Shown here piece by piece: positions 31,385 to 40,659 of a DNA stretch of 42,804 bases. The first letter of the stretch is position 1, and each line of letters opens with the position of its first letter. The DNA is taken from the NCBI GenBank assembly GCA_029861625.1, contig JAOTZB010000003.1, positions 1 to 42,804 of the forward strand, given 5' to 3'. Both the position numbers and the translations under genes were made by a program. Under the pieces are notes generated by a model that made no database searches, was not told the origin of the DNA, and worked only from the letters and a program-made list of their open reading frames with translations. This stretch comes from Acidimicrobiia bacterium (lineage in GTDB: Bacteria; Actinomycetota; Acidimicrobiia; Acidimicrobiales; JAHEJN01).

Positions 31385-31714
31385 TCAGTCGTCGTCGGAC
31401 GCGAGGAGATCGCCGGCTGCGGCCAGGGCAATCGACAGCCCGACCGCCTTCTCGTACACCGCGGCGAAGTACGCGTCGGCGGCGGTGTCGTGCCCTGACA
31501 GCGGTGGGGTACCGAGCGAGCGAACCACGGCCGCCGGGTCGATCGAGGGCACGATGACCGGCGGTTCGGCCACTTCGCCCGAGTGGCCGCCCCAGTACGT
31601 GCGAGCGGTGATCTTCTGCTTGCCGCCGCTCTTTCCCTTCCGTCGTTGCCCGTTGCCCTGCTGGGCGTTGTCGGTCTTCGCGCCACTCGACTGGCGGCGC
31701 CGCGAGCGGCTCAT
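31385..31714 (-). CDS. Small basic-N-terminus protein coupled to the SNF2 helicase, unknown
   Basis: A 109-residue protein whose ATG overlaps the helicase stop (ATGA). Residues 1-37 are strongly basic and probably disordered (MSRSRRRQSSGAKTDNAQQG, then RRKGKSGGKQK). The rest has TARTYWGGHSGEVAEPP and a helical C-terminus (AADAYFAAVYEKAVGLSIAL) ending in ASDDD. It has no zinc-binding cysteines. In other actinobacteria this helicase family often neighbours a SWIM zinc-finger protein; this is not that protein, but it may fill a similar accessory place. I recognise no domain. Confidence 0.65.
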   Translation of the reverse strand: MSRSRRRQSSGAKTDNAQQGNGQRRKGKSGGKQKITARTYWGGHSGEVAEPPVIVPSIDPAAVVRSLGTPPLSGHDTAADAYFAAVYEKAVGLSIALAAAGDLLASDDD

Positions 31715-34700
31715 GACGCCTCCTCGAGGATCGCGGCGTCACCGTTGTCGTCGACCAGCAACGTGTCGGCTTCGAGCCCGAGCGCGGTGCGGAGCTGATC
31801 GTTGTCGAGGTCGCTCAGCGAGCTCGATTTCGGCAGGACCATGTCGGCGATGCGACGTTTGCCGGCAACGACCTCCTCGACCCGTTCGTCGACCGTGCCC
31901 GGACACACGAGACGATGGGCGATGACGGTCTTGGTCTGCCCGATGCGCCAGACGCGGTCGCGTGCTTGATCCTCGACCGCGGGATTCCACCATCGGTCGT
32001 ACAGCACGACGTGGCTGGCCGCGGTGAGGTTGAGGCCCGTGCCCCCGGCCTTGAGCGACAGCACCATCGCCCCCGGTCCGGTGCCGCTCTGGAACTCGTC
32101 GACGAGGCGATCGCGGGCACCGCGCGCGAGCCCACCGTGGTAACACGACGTCTCGATCCCGGTTCGCTCGGTGATATGGGCCGAGAGCTTCTCGCCCCAC
32201 TTCGCGAAGTGGGTGAACACGAGCACGCGCTCGTCGGCGGCGAACACCGCTTCGATGATCTCGTCGAGACGGGTCAGCTTCCCGGATCGACCGGCGAGCG
32301 GTTTGCCGTCGTCCTGGTAGGCCACCGGATGGTTGCAGATCTGCTTGAGCGCGGTGATCGCGGCCAGAATATGGCCCTTGCGCTCGACGCCTGGTTCGTT
32401 CTCGTCGATCACGAGGGAGTCGAGCACCGCCTGGTACAGCCCGATCTGTTCGGAGGTCATCGTGCAGTGGTCGAGCTCGTCGATCCGGTCCGGCAGCTCG
32501 GCGGCGATCACCGGTTCGGCCTTGGTCCGGCGGAACACGAGGATGCCGTTCAGCGCCTTCAGCGCCGATTCGGCGCCGGCCTTCTTGTCGCCGGTCACCG
32601 ACAACGCCGAGATGAACGGCGCCCTGGCGCCGACGAGGCCCGGATTCGCGAAGTCCATGATGGCCCACAGATCGCCGAGCCCGTTCTCGATGGGCGTCCC
32701 GGTGAGCGCCAGCCTGGTGCGAGCCGGAATTCGCCGGAGCTGTCGGGCCGTGTCGCTCGTGGGGTTCTTGATGATCTGGGCCTCGTCGAGCACTACGCAG
32801 TTCCAGTCGACCGTCTCGATGGTGTCGATGTCGCGGACTGCCGTGCCGTAGGTCGTCAACACCACGTCGGCGCCGGCCGCGAGCTTCTCGAACTCCCGGG
32901 CCGACGCCCGGTTCTGGCCGTGATGGGTCACGACGCGGAGATCGGGCGTGAACTTCTCGGCCTCGGCGGCCCAGTTGCCGACGACGGCCGGAGGGAGCAC
33001 GGCCAACGAGGGCCCCTCGTCTCTCGTGGAGTGGAGATGCGCCAACATGGTCGGGGTCTTGCCGAGACCCATGTCGAGCGCGAGACAGCCGCCGAGGCTG
33101 GCCGAGTCGAGGAACTGCAGCCAGCCGAGCGCCTCGGCCTGGTAGTGACGGAGCTCGCCCTCGAACCCGTCGGGCGATGTCGGTGGATCGGCGGGGATGT
33201 TCTGTGCGCTCTCCAGGAGATCGGCGGCCCAGCCGCCACCCGCGAGCGACAGCCCACCGCTGAGCGGTGAACCCTCGAGCCCCAGCGCATGGCGCAACAT
33301 CTCGGCGCCGGTGAGCTGTTTCTGGTCGGCGCGTTCGGCGAGCGCGGCCGCGGCCTCGGCGAGGTCGGCATGATCGAGCTCGACCCACTTGCCCCGGGAC
33401 TTGACCAACGGTTTCGCCTGGGCGGCGAGGCGCTGGATCTCGCCGACATCGAGCTCGACGTCGTCGAACACCGCCGACCAGCGGACATCCGCCAGCTGCT
33501 GGGCACCGACGACGGATTCCTGCGCATCGTCGGTGGTGAGACGCAGCGCGGCGGTCGGCTTGCGCCGTGAAAGGGCTGGAACGCGCACGTCGAAGCCGGC
33601 GGCAGCGAGCGTGGGTCCGGTGACCGTCATCAGCTCCCATGCCTCGTCCTGGCTCAGGACGACCTCACCGACGCGATGGCTTCCGGGCCGGAGGAGCACA
33701 GGGAGGAGCTGTTCGAGTCGCTTGAGGCTGTCGCGGACCTCCTTGCGACGATTCGTCGACGCGGTCACCCTGGCGACCTCGACCGGTTCGAGGTTGCCGT
33801 CCTGGCCCGGGGCCAGCACCGAGAGGTGCCAGGCGTTGCCGGAGTCGGGCGGCTGGAGCTGGACGACGAGACGGGACTTGCTCGGCGATGTGACCGGCTT
33901 GGCCCACTGGTCGAGCCGGCGCACGACCTCGCCCCCGGCCTTGGTCGGCGCCTCGAAGTGGGAGCCGTCGAGGCGTGTGAGGAACGACTCGGCGACGTCG
34001 GCGGTCGTCCGGGGCTCGGGAGGCGGCGCCGGCACGGTTACCTGGCGGGCCGCCGTCTTGCAGATCGCATCGACGAGATCAGCGAGCGCGCCCTGGGCAA
34101 CGGTGCGGCGATCGGCCTGCCGGTCGAACGCCGTGGCCGCGCCGGGTAGGGCGGTCGCCAGCCGTTCGAGCTCGCGCGGGTCCGAGAGCGCCGGTGTCCA
34201 CCGCACCATGTAGGCGTTGCGGCCACTCTGGCGCTTTCCGCGCGGCACCTTCGCGGGCGCCAGCTGGGGAACCATCGAACCTCGCGCGGTGTGATCGACC
34301 GCCAGGACCGCAACCTGACCGAGCCACCCCAGGCTGGCCGTGATGTTCTCCGTCTCGGCCTTGGCGCCGACGGCGACCAGCCAACCGAGGACATCGTTGG
34401 TGGTGGCGATGAGGGAATCGGCCCGACCGCCCCCCGGGAGCGGAACAGGATCGTGGGGCTCCCAGCCCGCGGCCGGCGCGCCGGCGGCGACGAGGCTCTC
34501 GCGGATCTCGTCGACCGTGCCGGGTGAGGTCCGCGGGCCACCGACCCATGCCACGACGTGACCGGGGATCCACGACAGCTGGAGCCCGCTGGTTGCCAGC
34601 TCGTCCTCGTTCTTGTCGTCGGCCTCGGGTTCGGCCTCCTCGCCGAAGACGCGGCGACGGACCCGCTTCACCGCGCTGTTGATCTCGGTCCGTTCGCTCT

Positions 34701-34938
34701 CGAAGTCGGCAACGATCTGGGCCCGGTCGGGTCCCTTCATCTCGCGGACTGCGTCGAGGTCGTCCTCGAGGTCGGCGAGAAGGTCCCAGAGCGCGTCGAG
34801 CCACGCCCGTTCGTTGGCCTCGAGCAGCGCCAGATCGTCGTCGGTCGCGGTGCCGTCGATCTCGGCCTGGACGACGGCCGCGAAGTCGGCCGACAGCACG
34901 GTCGGCTGCAACACGTCTCCGGACCGGGCCGAGGTCAC
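31711..34938 (-). CDS. SNF2-family DEAD/DEAH-box helicase
   Basis: About 1075 residues if started at the GTG giving VTSARSGDVLQ. The frame is open 45 codons further, but that part is histidine- and proline-rich without conservation. The N-terminal 550 residues are the family-specific accessory region. The two RecA lobes follow: GCLALDMGLGKTPTMLAHLH (motif I), CVVLDEAQIIKN (motif II, DEAQ), LALTGTPIENGLGDLWAIMD (motif III), VLVFTHFAKWGEKL, SLKAGGTGLNLTAASHVVLY (motif V) and DRVWRIGQTKTVIAHRLV (motif VI). These proteins move on double-stranded DNA and remodel DNA-bound proteins. The physiological role in actinobacteria is not settled. It is translationally coupled to a 109-residue protein. Confidence 0.92.
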   Translation of the reverse strand: MTSARSGDVLQPTVLSADFAAVVQAEIDGTATDDDLALLEANERAWLDALWDLLADLEDDLDAVREMKGPDRAQIVADFESERTEINSAVKRVRRRVFGEEAEPEADDKNEDELATSGLQLSWIPGHVVAWVGGPRTSPGTVDEIRESLVAAGAPAAGWEPHDPVPLPGGGRADSLIATTNDVLGWLVAVGAKAETENITASLGWLGQVAVLAVDHTARGSMVPQLAPAKVPRGKRQSGRNAYMVRWTPALSDPRELERLATALPGAATAFDRQADRRTVAQGALADLVDAICKTAARQVTVPAPPPEPRTTADVAESFLTRLDGSHFEAPTKAGGEVVRRLDQWAKPVTSPSKSRLVVQLQPPDSGNAWHLSVLAPGQDGNLEPVEVARVTASTNRRKEVRDSLKRLEQLLPVLLRPGSHRVGEVVLSQDEAWELMTVTGPTLAAAGFDVRVPALSRRKPTAALRLTTDDAQESVVGAQQLADVRWSAVFDDVELDVGEIQRLAAQAKPLVKSRGKWVELDHADLAEAAAALAERADQKQLTGAEMLRHALGLEGSPLSGGLSLAGGGWAADLLESAQNIPADPPTSPDGFEGELRHYQAEALGWLQFLDSASLGGCLALDMGLGKTPTMLAHLHSTRDEGPSLAVLPPAVVGNWAAEAEKFTPDLRVVTHHGQNRASAREFEKLAAGADVVLTTYGTAVRDIDTIETVDWNCVVLDEAQIIKNPTSDTARQLRRIPARTRLALTGTPIENGLGDLWAIMDFANPGLVGARAPFISALSVTGDKKAGAESALKALNGILVFRRTKAEPVIAAELPDRIDELDHCTMTSEQIGLYQAVLDSLVIDENEPGVERKGHILAAITALKQICNHPVAYQDDGKPLAGRSGKLTRLDEIIEAVFAADERVLVFTHFAKWGEKLSAHITERTGIETSCYHGGLARGARDRLVDEFQSGTGPGAMVLSLKAGGTGLNLTAASHVVLYDRWWNPAVEDQARDRVWRIGQTKTVIAHRLVCPGTVDERVEEVVAGKRRIADMVLPKSSSLSDLDNDQLRTALGLEADTLLVDDNGDAAILEEAS

Positions 34939-35344
34939 TGGCCCGCCCGGCGTCGGTTGGGAACCGGCGCAAGATGTTGACAGCAGGTGGTGATGATCGT
35001 GGTCTCCGAGTCTGGCGACATGTGGTCGGCGTTGCTGCGATCTCGATGGGGGTGCTGCGGACTCCGGCTGCACCGGATGAGCAGATCGGCGGACGGTGAC
35101 AACCCCGAGTCCGCACCGCAGGCACGAAGCCGGCTCTGCTCAGGTGCTCGCGAGCCGGTTCGGCGTCGGACCGAGGCAGTCGCCCTGGCCGAGGCCTACC
35201 AACCCGCTGCGCTGCGCCGCGGCCGGACTGCCAGACCGGCGTGGTCCACGAAGGGATACCGCATCGCTTCGGAACATGGTAGCGGCAACTGCCCGCCAAC
35301 TCACCTCATCTCGTCATCTCGTCGTTCCCGAGCGCGACACGTGG
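34939..35344. other. 406-base region upstream of the SNF2 helicase
   Basis: No supported gene, RNA or repeat beyond short direct repeats such as CATCTCGT near 35307. An open extension of the helicase frame covers part of it (to 35073) and leaves the helicase start uncertain. Confidence 0.4.
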
Positions 35345-36184
35345 TCATTCCAGACCGCGACGAACCCTCGGAAGATCGTCGAAGACGGGAGCCTCGCCGC
35401 TGGTCGTCGCCTCGAACGTGGCCATCATGTCGGCAGGCTGGAACATGCCCGACTGCCAGGTGGCGATGTGGTTCAACGAGTCGGCGACCGAGTGATCGCG
35501 AGCGAAGTTGACGCTCTCCTTGGTTCCCCACACCGCCAGAGGCGACTTGGCCGCGATCTCGGCGGCGACGCCCATCACACCATCGAGCATGTCGTCGTGG
35601 TCGTCGAAGACGTCGTTGACCAGCCCGACCTCGCGTGCGCGCGCCGCCGGCATCCGAGCGCCCGTGTACGCCAGCTCACGGGCGATGCCCTCGGGGATCA
35701 GCTTGGGAAGTCGCTGCAGGGTGCCGACATCGGCCGTCATGCCGATGTTGATCTCCTGGATGCAGAACCACGCGTCGGCGGTCGCGTACCGCATATCGCA
35801 CGCCGTCACCATGTCGACTGCCCCTCCGACGCAGCCACCCTGGATCGCCGCCAGCACCGGCATCCGGGCTCGCTCGAGACAGGTGAACGTCTCCTGGAGA
35901 TGCAGCGCCTGCATCCGCATGTTGGCGTTCTTGCGGCCGGGTTCGACTGCGTCGCCGGGTAATCCCCCCGCGCCGAAGACCGCCAGGTCCATGCCCGCGC
36001 AGAAATGCCTGCCGGTCGATGACAACACGATCGCCCGCGCCGCGCCGTCGTCGCTGATGCCGTTCACGATCTCGGGCAGCTCACGCCAGAACGCCGGGAT
36101 CATGGTGTTCAGCGCATCACCGCGCTTCAACACGATGTGGGCAATCCTGCTCTCGATGGAGACGTCGAAACAGTCGTAGGTCAT
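35345..36184 (-). CDS. Delta(3,5)-delta(2,4)-dienoyl-CoA isomerase (crotonase family)
   Basis: A 279-residue crotonase-fold protein. The oxyanion hole is built by HFCAGMDL and IQGGCVGGAVDMVTACDMRY. Three acidic residues mark the ECH1-type isomerase: the Asp of GGAVDMV, the Glu of FCIQEINIGM and the Asp of TADVGTLQRLPKLIP. Ordinary enoyl-CoA hydratases lack this ADVGTLQRLPK block. The enzyme shifts conjugated double bonds during degradation of unsaturated fatty acids. The ATG giving MTYDCFDVSIE is used; the frame is open 48 codons more, but that stretch overlaps the hrpA start and is not conserved. Confidence 0.9.
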   Translation of the reverse strand: MTYDCFDVSIESRIAHIVLKRGDALNTMIPAFWRELPEIVNGISDDGAARAIVLSSTGRHFCAGMDLAVFGAGGLPGDAVEPGRKNANMRMQALHLQETFTCLERARMPVLAAIQGGCVGGAVDMVTACDMRYATADAWFCIQEINIGMTADVGTLQRLPKLIPEGIARELAYTGARMPAARAREVGLVNDVFDDHDDMLDGVMGVAAEIAAKSPLAVWGTKESVNFARDHSVADSLNHIATWQSGMFQPADMMATFEATTSGEAPVFDDLPRVRRGLE

Positions 36185-36306
36185 CGGACCAATCTGCCAG
36201 CACCACTCGTGCATTGTCACGACGACGGCCGGGCCCGAGCGGCCCGTCGCAGCAGGCGACAAGAGCGGGCACTGAAAACGACCGTCGACCCAACCGCCGA
36301 AGTCAT

Positions 36307-36312
36307 TAGCGT
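36307..36312 (+). promoter_or_regulatory. Putative -10 element of hrpA (leaderless)
   Basis: TAGCGT lies 6 bases before the GTG at 36319. TCGACC 16 bases upstream is a possible -35. No Shine-Dalgarno sequence is present. Confidence 0.45.
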
Positions 36313-36318
36313 GAGATC

Positions 36319-39300
36319 GTGACGGCACTCTCGTATCCGGCCGATCTGCCGATCACCGAACGGCGCGGCGACCTCCTCGATGCCATCGGTGCGAATCAGG
36401 TCGTCGTGGTCGCCGGCGAGACCGGCTCGGGCAAGAGCACGCAGCTGCCGAAGCTCTGTCTCGAGCTGGGGCGCGGCGTCGACGGTCTCATCGGTCACAC
36501 GCAGCCTCGCCGGCTCGCGGCACGGTCGATCGCCGAGCGCGTCGCCGAAGAGCTCGGTACCGAGATCGGCGGCGCCGTCGGTTATGCCGTGCGCTTCGAT
36601 GATCGCGTCGGCGACGCGACCCGAGTGAAGCTGATGACCGACGGTCTCCTCCTCGCCGAGGTCCAACATGATCGGACGCTGCGCCGCTACGACACGATCA
36701 TCATCGACGAGGCGCACGAACGAAGCCTCAACATCGACTTCCTTCTCGGGTACCTCACACAGCTCCTCCCTCGTCGCCCCGATCTGAAGGTCATCATCAC
36801 GTCCGCGACCATCGACACGGAGCGCTTCGCGGCGCACTTCGACGACGCGCCGATCATCGAGGTCTCGGGGCGCACGTACCCCGTCGAGTACCGCTACCGA
36901 CCCGTCGACGGCTCCGACGGCAGGCCCGGACGCGACCAACCCCAGGGCATCTGTGACGCCGTCGAGGAGCTCATCACCGAAGGCCCCGGTGACATCCTGG
37001 TCTTCTGCAGCGGTGAGCGCGACATCCGTGACGCCGCCGAGGCGCTCGACGGCCTCCGGCTCGCGGCCACCGAGATCTTCCCGCTCTTCGCCCGGCTCTC
37101 GTCCGCCGAACAACACCGGGTCTTCAAGAAGCATCGGGGCCGGCGCATCGTGTTGGCCACCAACGTGGCGGAGACGTCGCTCACCGTTCCCGGGATCCGC
37201 TACGTCGTCGACCCCGGCAACGCACGCATCTCCCGGTACAGCAATCGCACGAAGGTGCAGCGCCTCCCGATCGAGGCGGTCTCGCGGGCGTCGGCCGACC
37301 AACGCGCCGGTCGTTGCGGCCGGGTCGGCCCCGGTGTCTGCATCCGCCTCTACTCCGAAGAGGACTACCTCGGTCGACCGGAGTTCACCGAGCCCGAGAT
37401 CACCCGCACGAACCTCGCGTCGGTGATCCTCCGGATGGCGGCCCTCGGGCTCGGCGACGTCGAGGCGTTCCCATTCGTCGACCCGCCCGATCGCCGCAAC
37501 ATCCGCGACGGCATCGCCCTGCTCGAGGAGCTCAACGCGGTCGACCCCGACCGCCACGGCACCAAGCGATGGCTGACACCCATGGGCCGACAGCTCGCGG
37601 AGCTGCCGATCGACCCGAGGTTGGCCCGGATGGTCGTCGAGGCGGGTGAGAACGGATGCCTGCACGAGGTCACCGTGATCGCGGCGGCCTTGTCGATCCA
37701 GGATCCTCGCGAGCGGCCCGCCGACAAGCGCCAGGCTGCCGATGAGCTCCACGCGCGGTTCACCCATCCCGACTCCGACCTGCTCGGCCATCTCGCCCTG
37801 TGGGACTACTTCCATGCCGAGCGCACGGCCCGTGGTTCCAGCCAGTTCCGCAAGATGTGTCGACGCGAACACCTCAACTTCATGCGGCTCCGCGAATGGC
37901 AGGACATCCATGGCCAGCTCCGGCGGGTGGCGCGCTCCTTGCACCTCACACCGAGCGACGAGCCGGCGACCCCCGATCGGATCCATCGATCGTTGCTGGC
38001 CGGGCTGTTGTCGCACATCGGCATGCAGGACACCACGGACAACGCCGCATTCAAGGGTCGCCGGGGCAACGTCAGACCGAAGGGCCGCAAACGCGTCGAG
38101 TACCGAGGCGCACGTGGGGCCAAGTTCGCCATCGCCGCCGGTTCGACCCTCGCGAACAGCGCACCCGGCTGGGTCATGGCGGCCGAGCTCGTCGAGACCA
38201 ACCGGCTCTGGGCCCGCGGCGTCGCCCGGATCGACCCACAGTGGGCCGAGCAGGTCGGTCAGCACCTGGCGACATACACGTACGGCGAGCCCTGGTGGGA
38301 TGCCGATGGCGGCGTCGCCATGGTGCACGAGGGAGTGACGCTCTATGGGCTGCCCATCATTGCGAAGCGGCCGGTGCCGGTCGGCCGCGTCGACGCCGAG
38401 CTGGCCCGCGAACTGTTCATCCATCATGCACTGGTCGCTCGCGAGTGGGATGCGCCCCACGCGTTCCTCGAGCACAACGCCAACGTACTCACACGGGTCG
38501 AGGCCCTCGGCGCCCGATCGCGCCGTCACGATCTGGTCGTCGAGAATCAGGCGGTCTTCGACTTCTACGATGCCCGCGTCGGCAGCGACGTCGTGTCGAC
38601 TCGCCACTTCGACACGTGGTGGAAGGACACTGCCCGGACCGATCCCGAGCTGCTCGACTTGAGCGTCGAAGCACTCGTCGAGAACCCCGATGCGATCGTC
38701 GACGCCGAGGCCTTCCCCGAGACCTGGCACACGCGTGTCGATGGCACGGAGCTCGACCTGGCAATCGGCTACGAGCTCGATCCCGACAGCAGCACCGACG
38801 GTGTCACCGTGACCATCCCGGTCGGCGTCGTGCACCAACTCGACCCGGCAATGTTCGACTGGAGCGTGCCCGGGTTCCGCCGCGAGGTGGTCACCACGCT
38901 GATTCGATCCCTGCCGAAGGATCTGCGGAAACCGTTCGTCCCCATCCCCGAGACGGTCGACGCCGTGCTCCCGAAACTCGACCCAGCCGACGGCTCGCTC
39001 CTCGAGACGCTCAGCGTCCAGCTCAGCCGCATGGGCGCCATCGCCGTCGACCCGAACGATCTCGACCTCGCTCGCGTCGAGCCGCATCTGCGGCCGAACC
39101 TGAAGGTCGTCGACGACAGCGGCGATCAGCTGCTCGTGAGCAAGAATCTGGGGGCGATCGTCGCTGCCCTCCGGCGCCATGCCATGGCGAGCCTGGCGCG
39201 CGAGGGCCACGAGCTCGAACGGTCCGGCCTGCGATCGTGGTCGATCGGGACACTGCCCCGCGTGGTCGAGACCACCAGCGCCGGGTACCCGGTGCGGGCG

Positions 39301-40071
39301 CATCCGGCGCTCGTCGACGCGGGTGACGATGTAGCGGTGCGGCTGTTCGCGACCGAAGCCGAGCAGCTCGCCGCCCACCGCCTCGGGCTGCGTCGGCTCG
39401 TGCGACTCGGGGTCTCGACACCGGCGAAGCGCTTCGATCGACTATTGCCCGACGAGACCAAGCTGGCTCTGGCGAAAGGCTCGGTGCAGTCGACGGTCGA
39501 CTGGTACAACGACGCAATCGACTGTGCCCTCGACGCGCTCATCGACGCGAACGGTGGTGTGGCATGGACCGAGGCCGACTTCTCGATGCTCGTCGATGCC
39601 GTCACCCGTCAGCTCGACGACACGTTGCCGCTGGTCGCCGAGGCCGTGGGTCGTCTCGTCGCCCGTATCGAGCACATCGACCGCTTGGTCGACGATGCCG
39701 TCGCCCCGGCGCTGCAACCTGCGGTCCGGGACGTCCGGGCTCATCTCTCCCAGCTCGTCTACCCGGGATTTCTCGCCGGCGTCGGATTGGACCGCCTGGA
39801 CGACATCGGTCGCTATCTCGACGGCATCGAACGACGCTTGTCGAAGCTTCGGGAACGGGTGCCGCAGGACCGCCGGATCATGCAGCGCTGCACCGCGCTC
39901 GAGCTCGAATACGAACAACTCGGCGAGTCGCTCCCACCATCGGGCGCGCTCGAAGACGTCGGTTGGATGCTCCAGGAGCTCAGGGTCAGCCTGTTCGCGC
40001 CGTCCATCGGCGCGAAGGGACCCGTCAGCGAGCGTCGTATCCGCCAGGCGATGATCGAGCTCGGACCGTAA
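36319..40071 (+). CDS. hrpA: ATP-dependent RNA helicase HrpA
   Basis: A 1250-residue DEAH-box helicase of usual HrpA length. Motif I is VVAGETGSGKSTQLPK, motif Ia HTQPRRLAARSIAERVAEEL, motif II IIIDEAHERSLNIDF, motif III ITSATIDTERF, motif V NVAETSLTVPGIRYVVD and motif VI QRAGRCGRVGPGVCIRLY. The winged-helix/ratchet (HA2) and OB regions follow, then the long HrpA-specific C-terminal half (DUF3418) including LPKDLRKPFVPIPETVD. HrpA resolves stalled or collided ribosomes by acting on mRNA. The GTG start directly after the TAGCGT element gives MTALSYPADLPITERRGDLL, which keeps the complete helicase N-terminus. It diverges from the isomerase gene with 134 bases between starts. Confidence 0.96.
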   Translation: MTALSYPADLPITERRGDLLDAIGANQVVVVAGETGSGKSTQLPKLCLELGRGVDGLIGHTQPRRLAARSIAERVAEELGTEIGGAVGYAVRFDDRVGDATRVKLMTDGLLLAEVQHDRTLRRYDTIIIDEAHERSLNIDFLLGYLTQLLPRRPDLKVIITSATIDTERFAAHFDDAPIIEVSGRTYPVEYRYRPVDGSDGRPGRDQPQGICDAVEELITEGPGDILVFCSGERDIRDAAEALDGLRLAATEIFPLFARLSSAEQHRVFKKHRGRRIVLATNVAETSLTVPGIRYVVDPGNARISRYSNRTKVQRLPIEAVSRASADQRAGRCGRVGPGVCIRLYSEEDYLGRPEFTEPEITRTNLASVILRMAALGLGDVEAFPFVDPPDRRNIRDGIALLEELNAVDPDRHGTKRWLTPMGRQLAELPIDPRLARMVVEAGENGCLHEVTVIAAALSIQDPRERPADKRQAADELHARFTHPDSDLLGHLALWDYFHAERTARGSSQFRKMCRREHLNFMRLREWQDIHGQLRRVARSLHLTPSDEPATPDRIHRSLLAGLLSHIGMQDTTDNAAFKGRRGNVRPKGRKRVEYRGARGAKFAIAAGSTLANSAPGWVMAAELVETNRLWARGVARIDPQWAEQVGQHLATYTYGEPWWDADGGVAMVHEGVTLYGLPIIAKRPVPVGRVDAELARELFIHHALVAREWDAPHAFLEHNANVLTRVEALGARSRRHDLVVENQAVFDFYDARVGSDVVSTRHFDTWWKDTARTDPELLDLSVEALVENPDAIVDAEAFPETWHTRVDGTELDLAIGYELDPDSSTDGVTVTIPVGVVHQLDPAMFDWSVPGFRREVVTTLIRSLPKDLRKPFVPIPETVDAVLPKLDPADGSLLETLSVQLSRMGAIAVDPNDLDLARVEPHLRPNLKVVDDSGDQLLVSKNLGAIVAALRRHAMASLAREGHELERSGLRSWSIGTLPRVVETTSAGYPVRAHPALVDAGDDVAVRLFATEAEQLAAHRLGLRRLVRLGVSTPAKRFDRLLPDETKLALAKGSVQSTVDWYNDAIDCALDALIDANGGVAWTEADFSMLVDAVTRQLDDTLPLVAEAVGRLVARIEHIDRLVDDAVAPALQPAVRDVRAHLSQLVYPGFLAGVGLDRLDDIGRYLDGIERRLSKLRERVPQDRRIMQRCTALELEYEQLGESLPPSGALEDVGWMLQELRVSLFAPSIGAKGPVSERRIRQAMIELGP

Positions 40072-40123
40072 CCACCGACCCGTCCACGTCGGGCCGGCCC
40101 GTGTCGGGCCATCCCCGCTGCCG

Positions 40124-40129
40124 TACGAT
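40124..40129 (+). promoter_or_regulatory. Putative -10 element of the deaminase gene (leaderless)
   Basis: TACGAT lies 6 bases before the GTG at 40136, with no ribosome binding site in between. Confidence 0.42.
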
Positions 40130-40135
40130 CCACTC

Positions 40136-40609
40136 GTGCTCGACGATGATGTCCACCTCGTCCGGACGTTCGTGCTCGCCGCAGAAGCCAGGTCCGCCGG
40201 TGACCACCCCTTCGGAGCCCTGTTGGTCGTCGAGAACGAACGCGTGGCCGAGGCAAGGAACCGGGTGATCACCGATCGCGACATCACCGCGCACGCAGAG
40301 ACCGTCCTCGTCCGCGATCTGGAGCGGCAGCGCCGCTCGGAGCTACTGGCCGACGGAACCGTCTACGCGTCGTGCGAGCCGTGCCCGATGTGTGTTGGCG
40401 CCATGTTCTGGGCCGGGGTCCGACGGGTCGTCTACGGGCTCTCGACCGCCCGACTCACCCAGCTCGCGACCGCGCCCGGTGCCACACCTGTCGGGTTCAC
40501 GATCACCGCACCGGAGATCGGCGCCGCGGCCACGCCGCCGATGACCTTCGACGGGCCCCACCGCGAAGACGATGCCGCTGCACCCCACCTCGGCTTCTGG
40601 GTGCGCTGA
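40136..40609 (+). CDS. Cytidine/deoxycytidylate-deaminase-family nucleoside deaminase
   Basis: A 157-residue zinc deaminase. Zinc and catalytic residues are His53 and Glu55 (ITAHAETVLVRDL) and Cys83 and Cys86 (YASCEPCPMCVGAMFWAGVR). The RRVVYGLSTARLTQL segment after it is typical of guanine deaminase/TadA-type enzymes. The tRNA-binding features of TadA are not evident, and the C-terminus (FDGPHREDDAAAPHLGFWVR) is closer to free base or nucleoside deaminases. Guanine or a related purine or pyrimidine is the likely substrate. The promoter is separate from hrpA. Confidence 0.88.
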   Translation: MLDDDVHLVRTFVLAAEARSAGDHPFGALLVVENERVAEARNRVITDRDITAHAETVLVRDLERQRRSELLADGTVYASCEPCPMCVGAMFWAGVRRVVYGLSTARLTQLATAPGATPVGFTITAPEIGAAATPPMTFDGPHREDDAAAPHLGFWVR

Positions 40610-40659
40610 CCCACGAACTGTCGGTTCGACCTGGGGGTGCGGAGCGGGGCGGGTCCGTC

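Noticed and set aside
31915-33270. A 451-codon open frame antisense to the SNF2 helicase
   Set aside because: Its composition mirrors the helicase codons; no motif, ribosome site or promoter supports it.
34939-35344. Small plus-strand open frames in the region upstream of the SNF2 gene
   Set aside because: They are Arg/Pro-rich without domains and without ribosome sites, and overlap each other in several frames.
36217-39378. A 1053-codon open frame antisense to hrpA
   Set aside because: It has no recognisable domain, has the composition of a GC-rich reverse complement, and lies opposite fully conserved HrpA motifs.
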